This document shows positions 49,701 through 61,700 of a DNA stretch of 64,000 bases, in pieces. The position numbers were made by a program, and so were the translations under genes. This stretch comes from Harmothoe impar (taxonomy: Eukaryota; Annelida; Polychaeta; Phyllodocida; Polynoidae): contig OX381704.1 in NCBI GenBank assembly GCA_947462335.1, forward strand, positions 40,118,942 to 40,182,941. The letters run 5' to 3'. The notes under the pieces were generated by a model. It worked only from the letters and a program-made list of their open reading frames with translations, did no database searches and was not told the origin of the DNA. Numbering within the stretch: the first letter of the stretch is position 1; the number at the start of each line of letters is the position of its first letter.

Positions 49701-52700
49701 AAAGATTTATGTGGGCTCAATATATAAAATGCCTTGTACGTCATCATGTTAGTACCAGCTAAGTTATCAACTTACACAAGTGCTCGGCTGTCCACCAGGT
49801 CTCGGCAGGATTTCAATGGCGATTGGTAGGTTCTGGAAAGACAAATATTTCCCATATTTAATAGGCACACATTTACCCTCCCGTCATTAACTCCCCGTAC
49901 ACATTTCTGGCCGTGTAAAGTGCTAACCCCCATTTGCATTTGATTATCTGCATCCTCCCTCCCCCCACCCCCCCTTTTTTTTTGGGGGGGGGGGGTATTT
50001 TTTATCGTTAAGACAGTCATCCGTTACACGGTAGTGCAATACAGGACAACTTGTGAAAAATGGTAACATGTATCACACTGTCATGGGGTTTGTCTATCTT
50101 CAGTATTCGTTGCTCTTTGGTGATACTTCACAACGAAGTGCCCTACCCTACAACAGTGCAGATTACAAGCCCTATCAGATACTGGTTATGATATTTATAA
50201 TGAACAGGGAACTCCAGGTATAACATCACTCTTTGGATTGATTTATTGTTAGCCATTTCAAGTCAGAATGTGTGGGTGTGGGACTTCTCGGTAGACCCGG
50301 CCTACTAACGTACGTTGTAGCGCAGTGCCGCCACCTGGCACCTGCAGGGAGTACTGTGAACCAGTATGGTGTGTTTGGTCTACACTAGGTGGCGGTGGAC
50401 GATGCCGTTACAGGTCACGAGGAAGTAATTATCATTCCTCTATGTTTCTATATAGCATAATGCACAAAATCAGCCATCTACAAGTTTTTTTTGACCATAG
50501 TCTTAGCCCTAGTCTAGTTCAACACTCCCTCACACACAATGTTTCAGCCTCAATAAAGAGCATTACTGTGAAACTCTCAATAAAGTCACTTTTATCCACA
50601 GGTAGTCCCATTTTGCCCTGTTTTGGGCCTAAAATCGACCTTTGGCCACATCCGTTTTTGCATGCCTCAGAAATTCCCCAACCCTTTACATAGCATAAAA
50701 CTACATGTGCTATTCTATCCAAAGGGTATTTTTTCACAACTATAGCCATTTTTGGTTCATCTGAAATATAACCCAATCAGCAGCCAGAACTCCCTTCAAT
50801 GCAGACCAGAATACCATGTGACCCGGCGGTGGATGGCGCCATTTACTTCTTCCACATGACCCACAGTGCCTTGTCTGGAGCCCAGTAGCGTGCGGGCGGG
50901 GCAGGGACAAACGTTTTACTCAAACTGCGCTGTAGGCCATCATTTGATTATCATAAGAGACTATCATAACTTCAAGTTCAGGGCCCCATCCTACTATACT
51001 ACTGACTTGAAACTTAAGGTAAAGATAATCTCCGTCGACCATAGTACCAGAAATTCATATTTAAAAAAAAAGATGTACAAAGCATGGCTGGCACTGGCAG
51101 TGTCGACATTTACCAAAAATATGAACATGCTAGTACTTACTCTCCAGGTATACAGACGAAGGGGTCCGACCAAACCTCACATGCCATGCCATGGTTCAAC
51201 TTTGTCTCCACACTGGTAGGCTGAAATAACAAGACGTCTGAATCAGTAATGTCTGATGTCTATGATGGCTACATTATAGTTCAAAACCCATACCAATGCT
51301 GCATGTAGTCTAGTGTGAGCGGCCATTACTTGATCTGGGACCAATGTTCCCCTAAAAAACACACAGTACTCTTTGGTTAAACATCTATCCCGCTACTGGT
51401 TTATATAGGGTCTGCATCAATTGTACCACAGCATGAATCATTTCAGGGGTATTTCCGTAATTGAAAAACCTCATGTCTACGAGTGGCATCTGTTTATACA
51501 TGTACTCACTGTGTCAGTGCCGTCGTTTTCATAGAGACCTTCAATGAACGTGTAGGATGGGTGGTTTTTGCCGACAAAGAGACGGTCAGGGCCTCTCACA
51601 TTTCGGCTCTCTGAAAAAATAAAGAACAGTGGCGGAATGAGAATAGTCATAGAGGCTTTCTGTAAGTGGGGTTGGGTGACCTAAAACCGGGCTTTCTAGG
51701 AGAAACAGGGCTCAAATAAATAACGCACATTTTTTATAACAACAAAATAAATGTCAAATTACAGTATATACTGTACTGTTGCGTTTAAGCGCCCGGTATT
51801 GAATAAGCGCCAGTCTTGTACTGCTCACACCCTGACAAAGGGGATGGGGTCCTGTGTTAGGATGTGAGTAGCACAGGGAATGGGGCAATGTGTCAGGGTG
51901 TGAGTAGTACAGGGGGATGGGGCCCTGTGTCAGGATGTGAGTAGTGCAAGGGGATGGGGCCCTGTGTCAGGGTGTGAGTAGTACAGGGGGATGGGGCCCT
52001 GTGTCAGGGTGTGAGTAGTGCAGGGGGATGGGGTCCTGTGCCAGGGTGTGAGTAGTACAGGGGGGTGGGGCCCTGTGCCAGGGTGTGAGTAGTACATGGG
52101 GATGGGGCCCTGTGCCAGGGTGTGAGTAGTGCAGGGGGATGGGGCCCTGTGTCAGGGTGTGAGTAGTGCAGGGGGATGGGGCCCTGTGTTAGGATGTGAG
52201 TAGTACAGGGAATGGGGCAATGTGTCAGGGTGTGAGTAGTGCAGGGGGATGGGGCCCTGTGTCAGGGTGTGAGTAGTGCATGGGGATGGGGCAATGTGTC
52301 AGGGTGTGAGTAGTACAGGGGGTGGGGCCCTGTGTTAGGGTGTGAGTAATACAGGAAGAAGGGCCTCTGTGTCAGGGTGTGAGTAGTACAGGGGATGGGG
52401 TCCTGTGTCAGGGTGTGAGTAGTACAGGGGATGGGGTCCAGTGTCAGGGTGTGAGTAGTACAGGGGGATGGGGCAATGTGTCAGGGTGTGAGTAGTACAG
52501 GGGGATGGGGTCCTGTATCAGGGTGTGAGTAGTACAGAGGGGATGGGGTCCTGTATCAGGGTGTGAGTAGTACAGGGGAAAGGGGCAATGTGTCAGGGTG
52601 TGAGTAGTACAGGGGGATGGGGTCCTGTGTCAGGGTGTGAGTAGTGCAGGGGGATGGGGCCCAGTGTCAGGGTATGAGTAGTACAGGGGGATGGGGCCCT

Positions 52701-55700
52701 GTGTCAGGGTGTGAGTAGTAGAGGGGAAAGGGGCCCTGTGTCAGGGTGTGAGTAGTACAGAGGGGATGGGGCCTTGTGTCAGGGTGTGAGTAGTACAGGG
52801 GAAAGGGGCCCTGTGTCAGGGTGTGAGTAGTACAGGGGGATGGGGCCTTGTGTCAGGGTGTGAGTAGTACAGGGGAAAGGGGCCCTGTGTCAGGGTGTGA
52901 GTAGTACAGGGGGATGGGGTCCTGTGTCAGGGTGTGAGTAGTACAGGGGGATGGGGCCCAGTGTCAGGGTGTGAGTAGTACAGAGGGGATGGGGCCCTGT
53001 GTCAGCGTGTAAGTAGTACAGGGGGATGGGGCCCAGTGTCAGGGTGTGAGTAGTACAGGGGAATGGGGCAATGTGTCAGGGTGTGAGTAGTACAGGGGGA
53101 TGGGGTCCTGTGTCAGGGTGTGAATAGTACAGAGGGGATGGGGCCCTGTGTCAGCGTGTAAGTAGTACAGGGGGATGGGGCCCAGTGTCAGGGTGTGAGT
53201 AGTACAGGGGAATGGGGCGATGTGTCAGGGTGTGAGTAGTGCATGAGGATGGGGCCCTGTGTCAGGGTGTGAGTAGTACAGGGGGATGGGGTCCTGTGTC
53301 AGGGTGTGAGTAGTACAGGGGAATGGGGCAATGTGTCAGGGTGTGAGTAGTGCAGGGGGATGGGGCCCTGTGTCAGGGTGTGAGCAGTGCAGGGGGATGG
53401 GACCCTGTGTCAGGGTAAGTAGTACAGGGTCGGGGCCCTGTGTCAGGGTGTGAGTAGTGCAGGGGGAAGGGGCTCGTGTGTCAGGGTGTGAGTAGTACAG
53501 GAAGATGGGCCATTACAATGATAACACAAGACTTACATTTCTAACAAGGCCAAAAACAAAAGAAGGTTTGTTTCAGGTAACATGGCATGAAAATGTAGGG
53601 TCGGTAGGTCGGATATTTTTTTTTTTAAACTTTTTTTTTTTAACATGAAAGTACTACCCGGCCTCTCCGAAGACCCGAAAATTCCCTGAAAAATGCTAAA
53701 AATAAGGAAATTTCTTCAAAATTGCATAAAAAACGTAGGGTCGGCCCTCTTTTGACAGGGTCGGTCGGGTTACCTGAAACAAACCTTCTTTTTTTTTTGG
53801 CCCAAGCAGTTCCTCTATATAACAGGTAAATATTAAGTAAAAAATATGTACTTACTCTCCTCATTTGTCAACTTGTCGTACACTCTCTCGACCAGCGTAT
53901 CATGCAACCGTTTCTCTTCCACAAAAGGTAGAAGGGCGACACCTGTGGGGTGAAATAGGAAATGCTAATATTAGGAACCTTCTATAATGCAATAACACAG
54001 ACTGAGGTGGCTTATGTGGTCATGCCATCTACTGGCTACATCTACATAATACAATTCGTGCTACATTCCTTATTAATGCCTTGCTAACAAATCACTTTTC
54101 CAACATAGTCATTTTGATACATATGTACAAACCTTTAATCTGGAATATGTATAGTTGACATATTATGTCATAGAAATGAGATGAGACCGCTTATGCTTGG
54201 AGCACCCGACGGTGTATTTATCAGAACAAGTAAAAAATAAGATTTAAGTGTATTTGTTGACATGACCAAAGAATCGTTTCAACAATGTCTGCCACATACC
54301 TTGCCATGCAAATTTCTTGCCATTCAAATCTATCTTGAAGTCGGTGGGGTAGAAGTCGATGATAGGTGATTGCTGCAGAGAAAAAGAATACATATACTTC
54401 CTAGTTTAAAATCGTTATATACATGTAGTTGCGGCTATAAATTGATGTGTCTATTATGCAAGTTCCTATAATGCTTGATAAAATGGAATGCAACTATCAC
54501 ATTAACTCGGTAATAGGGTGAACATACAGCTTATTATTAGACAAATTTGAGACAATGGCAAACACAAATGGACGAAGAGTTCACTTCGACATTGCATGAG
54601 TGATTAGAGTGCTAACTGTGTGCGGATATTATGCTGCAGGCTTTTTTGCTAACAACATTCAGACGGTAGGTCAGTGATAGTCACCTTCAGAGGATATACT
54701 ATCGCTCGACACATGAACCTGACTCAATGACTGATGACGTTACCCCCTACCCCCGTTAATATACCAATGCATCTATGGTTTTATCTGAATGAGGCAAACT
54801 CTTACCGGGTCAAACATGAGTTCACCCCACGGCTGTGGTACGTGTGCTCTACTGGCCGCTGGGAACACGCTCATCAGCTGCTCCATGGGCTTGATCTGGT
54901 ACAAGGAACAACAGCAGAAAACAAACAATTAATAAGGTGCATCATAGACATACAATATATGTATGTATGCCTGTGGGTGCATGTAATAAATCAGGTACCA
55001 TGTAACATTCTGTATGTATGTACACAGAGGCTCACTACGTGGCAGAAGATGGACCGTATTACCATTGTATAACTACCGGTTATGACAATTCTTTAAGATA
55101 TGATTTTCGACACAAATTGAAAGTTATTGACCTATACATTACAATAGTACTACTAGGCTTCATTAGTAATCTTAATACATTTGTATGCAAAGTTGTTTTA
55201 CATTGTGATAGAGTGATGGTGGTCTTATGCTACATTTGCGCGAACATCTTTGATATATCTTTGAGGGTTATTGGGTCACACGAGACATGTATATAGTTGA
55301 AAATTGTAGTACAGAAAACCGAAATATACTCCCAGAAAACAATATTTTAACACGCAGAAACAGAATTTTGTTTTATAAACCATGTTTGCAAACTTACCGG
55401 AGCTGTGTGCTTGGGGAAGTTGATGTTCACATCTCCAATGTTGACAAAGTCTGATGCGAACGGAGCGTAGTGGTATGGGAAATACCACTTCCAGGATGCG
55501 CAACCCTACAATAGTAGAAGGATCACAGGTAAGGACACACATCAGCTTTTGTACAACTAACCATCTAGAATAGACACGCTTTTTTTTGTGTTTTTTGGGG
55601 GTTTCTTTTTTTTGTGCAGAGAATGACGTGTTAGGACCTTGATCCGTTTTACCTTTCTACAACATGTATTTCCTTTTCTTTCTTTTTACTAAATGCTTAG

Positions 55701-58700
55701 AGTTAAAATTGTACTTTTATATACAAATAGGGGGATTTAAAGCATGCTTGAATAAATGCAAATACAAGTGTCCGAAGGGTTTTTGGTATACTCTAGGTAA
55801 ATCTATCCTTAAACAAATAAACGATTAGCCAACACATTGTAGTAAAAACAAGTGTATAGAAAGCTGGGCCGAAAGTTGACTATATACATGGTTATATAAT
55901 TTGATGTATCAAAGCCATCTTATCACGTGCATATTGTTGAGGAATAAGTCTAGGTCATTACAGAAAAGAGGCAAATGAATGTGTATAGATGTGACTTGAT
56001 TTCGATGAGTTCACCTACCTGGTAGTAGTACTGCAGTACCCACGCCAACCCCAACACGTAGGCGCGTCCCTACATATAAAACACAATAAAGTGATTAGCG
56101 GAGTAAAATGCATCAAATTATCAATAATGCACATATGGAAGTCACATATGTGGATTCCTGAAGTGTGTGTATATTTATGCGTCTTATAATACATTGTATA
56201 ATCCGGCAGGAGGCGCCCCCAGCTACCACCCCAGCTACTGCCACCTACATTTTTTACCACCAGAAACTGAATGTGTGCTTAGTGGTTGTCAGTTTTGGGG
56301 CACTAGGCGAATACATGTCTAAGTTAACAAACCTATGTGTGGTTTTATGGCTTAATTACTTGCAATGGTGGTCATGTCAAATAGCAACGCGCGCGGAGAG
56401 CATAATTAAGCATTTTGCGGCGTAGCCCATTTCCGTACTCTCTTTGTTTTCTGCTTTACACACCACTTCACTCCCATCCCTGTTAACACTTACCACTTCC
56501 TGTCTGAAGGCGATGTCATTTTCTCCGACTCCAAATTTGCTTTGGTAGTAGCGGTCCTTCCAGCCGTCCTCCCACAGCCTGGGTAACAAGAGTACAAGAT
56601 GGAGCTATCAGGAGGCTTGTCATCACTAAAGAGCTAAACATTATTTAATATATGGTGTTGTATATTCTTCTCAGTGCTACCAAAGCTACCGTACCGTCAT
56701 GTTCAAGGGTAGGGTTCGAAAAAAAAGCGTCGTATAGGCAGTGAGTGTACAATACCTATATATGTGATAGTGTTGTAGGTTTAAGTGAATCTGGGCAGAG
56801 CTTTAATATTTTGCAAATGAGCTAACTATTAAAGAAGGCACACCACAGCCACTACCATCTGATAGTGTGATAACATATCAGGATAATGTGCCTTCTTTAC
56901 ATTTGAACCGGTGTGGTGTCGTTTAGATATACGTGGAAATAATGTAGTAATGGTCTAAATGGAGTGTACCAGAAAATTACAGGGACTATTCTATGGATAC
57001 ATGAAAATACATACTTGACTTCGTCGTCAGGTTCTGGTTCTGAGTCCGAATCTCCCATATCGCCTGATTTTCTTTTCTGGCCTCTTGGATTCTGAAATAT
57101 ATCCATTTCTGTGACTTATTAAAAGTAAACACAAAGTTTATTTTTAAAGACATACCCAACAGGCCTGAGGCAGACACGTGACCTGCAGCGCCCTTTGTTT
57201 ACAATGAGACCCACGCGGGCTGCAAGATGAATACGACATTTTCTATATTTTACATACGAGTTGTCCTTTAAAAGTTACATCTTTTTTAAATGTATCATAT
57301 CCTGCTTTAAAACTCAAGTTAAAACCAAGCACATACATCACCTCTCAGCAAATGTTTCAGAACCGTTTTAATTTTTGTAGATGACTGTAAGTCATGGCTA
57401 CTCACGTTGTCGCCTTGGTGCATCATGGCCTTGAGGCCGGCGGCGGCGTCTGCCCCCGTGTGCATCTGGTTTGCCTGTTGGCGCATCTCGTATGCGGTCT
57501 GTCGTGGGTTGGAGATGGGTGCCGAGCCAGCACTCGCGGGCTGTGGTGCGTACTGCCCACCAAGCTGGAACGTTGGTCTGCTAGAGTTTTTGAACTGCAA
57601 AGTAAGGAGCTCTGGGTTATATTAGGTACCATAATGCTCTCATATCGTTTTTACATGCAGGTAAAATTACAGTACTTGCACAGAGGGAGAAAATATGAAG
57701 CGCTGAGTTGCAAATAAACACCGGGGAAAGTGCGCCATAAAAGGTGCCGGGGTACTAAAGCACGGCAGTATGGTATATTTGATTGGACTCGGGAGCTTGA
57801 TTGCATAGGTTAGTCCAGTTTTTAATGCTATTCTCTTCCTATCTTGCTGTATGTGGAAATCTACATGGCAGAGATACATACCCCTCTTTCCCTTCTTCTC
57901 CTCATCTTGTTCTTCCTTCTGAAGTTCATCTGTAAACAAATAAAAATTGAGCCAGTCAAGTCATCTTTCATAAAGAAAACACAAAGTACGACTAAAGTGT
58001 TGATGAAATAAAACTTACGTCACTTTCTCGTCTTTTCTTGAAGATTTCGTCCTCTACTTCTCCAAGATCTAAAGAAAATGGCAATTACTTCTTTGTCAGA
58101 TATGGTATTAACAAGTCTATCTGTCAAAACACAGGTAGTAATAATTATAATTTGATAATTTGAATACATGTTGTCGACTAAAAGCACGTGGGATATTCCT
58201 TGATCTAATCACAATATGCCGGTAAGTGCAAATACTTATTTTCATGTCAATATACCGGGTATGTTCGATATACAAAATGCACAGAGTAGAATCCAGAAAT
58301 GCGGAGCATATTACACCGATTGGAGGTAAGGTGAATTAGAAAAAAAAATCGAAATAGTTCAAATATTATTTTTGTAACCCCCGGGTCAAGGGGTCTAAAT
58401 TGTTTATTCTACCCCCCCCCCCCCCCAAATCCACCACCCGCCCTGTTGTTTAAACATGAGCACTCCCATACATGATAGTTACACAGCAATTTGATATTTA
58501 CCCCGTAGGATCAACTGCACACGCTCCAGAGATACGAATCCATTTTCAGTGAGGTATCCCTGAAAATACAGTACATGTTTACAATAACTTTAGGTATCTC
58601 AACGGTGAACAACACACACCAAAATCAGGATGGTAGAGTTGTCAGGACTGTCCTAGGTTATCTGATGCATACATAATATGTAATAGATACCACACGAGTA

Positions 58701-61700
58701 ACTGAGTGTATGTCAAAATATTAATAACCATGACAGACTGACTGGTAACCTCGTATCTAACATAACCTTCGAGTATGTGAGGTTATACAAAATACCCAAG
58801 GCGTGAAGTTCTTTGTCTTAGCCTTTCACCGTGGGTTAACTGCCAAATACATGTAGGATGGCCTAAATGACAACACATAATATTGAATGTTTAACAGTTA
58901 ATTCCCGAAATTGTAGAGAGTCGGTAAACTTACCCCTGTTTTGTGTACTGTCTGTTTGTACAGCTTTATCAATCTGTCAATACCTCCTTCCCTGCAGGGA
59001 AAAAGAAAACAGTCAATCAATATATTCTAAGCCAGTAAACTTGAAGAAATTTTGATGTTAGATGTTTTGTGGCAAACATATTCATATGGCTTAAAGAAAT
59101 GGGCATAAAGAGATGGATGGACAGTACCGTTAGTGTGAGTTCATCTACGTTATGGGATGCTCATATATAACCTATGGCTATGTTCAGTACTTACTGTAGA
59201 CATCATGGACTTACCTAATTTCCAAAGAAGGCAGATGCGGCAAGAAATCATTACCAACGAAGAAGCACATGAACACCCAGTCGTCAATGGCACGCTGAGA
59301 AAAGAAACAAAGCGTTTTATTTAATGAATGGTATTGGCGATTGGCATCACATGTGACCCAGGGGAGGGAGAGGGAGAGGGAGAGGGAGAGGGAGAGGGAG
59401 AGGGAGAGGGGGAGGGAGGGAGGGAAAAAAATTGGAAAAAAAAAGTTTGGAAAAAAAAAAGTTTGGAAAAAACGAAGTTTGAAAAAATATAAAAAATAAA
59501 AAAAATAAAAATTAGAGGGAGGTACTCACAAAGCGTATCATATACCGTCTCAAAAAAGCGTTCCTGGCTGCTTTAACATGGAACTCTATGGGTTCAACAA
59601 GTTGGTGGAGGGCATAAGAGGGAGGTTTTTCCTATACCTGCAATGCTAAAGAAATTAGTGGAAAAAAAGCCAAAAGTGACACTTTTTTAAATGCCTTTTT
59701 TGAGAATTTGAGGAAACCCACATTTACAATATTGGTATGGGGAGATTGGCATTGAGCTGTACGACTCAAAACACAGACATTTCTTTGGCAGGAAGATTTA
59801 TTTGCTGAATTATTCGAGGTACAAGTGATGGGAAAAATGTCTTAAATTGGGTTGAGAACCGTCGTATAAGACCCTGAGGCACAGTAGTGCCCCTGGGTCA
59901 ATAATGTGACTAAACTAAAACATACTAATGTTGGCATATGTGGGAGCTAGGCTATTATCTCAGTGCACTAGAAAAAGCGTATAGTAGATCCTACATGTTT
60001 TTCTAAAATATCATAACTTAAGTTGTCTCCTGGCTGCAATGTGAGCACTTTATAGATTTCTACTATAAAACATATCCTGAATGACTCACCTCAATGTCCT
60101 GCTTAAAGGGCAGGTTGGCCATCTCCAATTCCTTGGTTAAGAATTCACGAAGAACTGGTAGTCGGATGAAGATGAACTCACACTCGACACCCATCTGTTG
60201 GATCGCGTCATGCTGAAAGTAAAGAAGGAATATTGCTACAATTCAACTTTCATATCTTAACACTTTAAGGATTGCATGGTGCCATTAAGTTGAACTCACT
60301 GGAGCTGTATTAGTGCATCGTACTGTCCCTAGTTTGTGGCTGACGTATTAACTCTAGAACTGAATCTATAAAGTACAGGTAAAAAGCAGACCCCATGACG
60401 TGTCATATTACTAGGATAACTAAGTCAATGCAATTTGACTATACACATACATAGGATTATTGATTTTTTTTTTACAATTTGGCTACGAATATGATAAGGA
60501 GAGAATAGAAATGACATACCTCTCCTGCTTTCTCTTTTGGCATACCAACGCATTCTTTCAGCTCGTGTCCTGAAATATAACAACACTGATAAATCTCGTT
60601 TCAATTCATACAAATGGTAAATCATTAGTGAAACCATGTAACTATGTGGTATAAACCTTTTTTGTAATCAACTGCATTTAACTCATGCACCAATGTTCAT
60701 TTTGGCCCATTTACCTGGTATCTAAAATGGAGAAGGGGGAAAATGAAGAAATCTGACGAGGCGTTGAGAACCTATCTGTGGTCCAGCCAATCTTTTTATT
60801 GCTATTAACCGGAGGGGTAACAAGGTACAACCGTCTGGGTTACATACCGAACTGTCCGCAGAGGTCACATGGTTTGGGCTGGTTGGGTTTGAACTCCTCA
60901 CGGATGATTGTGAAGTTAGGCTCGTGTGTTGCTAGACCTGAAAATAAAAGTTCATTGGTTTCAAAGACATGAAAAACTAGAATGACACAGTTGTATTCAG
61001 TATTGTTCTCTGTTACCACACCGGTGTGCGTTTTACTTTATACTTAAATTCTACATACATGCAAATGTACAGGAGTCTTTGTTGTTGTATGTTACTAGAT
61101 GCATGACTGTGTAAATGTTTGATGTTACTATGAATACATACAAATGTTACTTACCCAACATGATGAGATCAGCTGCAAGAAATAGATTAAATCAGCATTA
61201 GCGAACCTGTCATTTATATTAGTCTCAAGGCGAACTCAACTAAGCCACTTCAGAATGATACAGTACTGTTAATAGACATGACCATGTCTACGGGACCAGG
61301 TATATCTGGAATGGCACTACTTTATTTTACTGCTACATAGATACACATTTACATTTTGTATCATCATTCATGTATATTACCGCTACTATGTATTTAATCT
61401 GAAGCTATTGTAAAACACTAAAAATTGCTTCACAGTCTATAAGAGCGCTGGCAGCCACTAGCGAGGTTTAGATCACAGGTTGGTTGGTTGATTGGGTTGT
61501 TTAACGTCCAAGTGTACTTTGACGCCTGGGACATATCTCAAGTTGGCAAGGAGTCATCCACAAAAAGTGGTAGTCTGCCTTGCAGTAGTAGGACAGGTAT
61601 TTATATGCTGCTTGCCCAAAACAGCAGTGACCGCATCTATGGATGATCGAATCTATGAAATGAATGACCGCATCTATGAGGTGAGGGAGAAAACCGCTAC

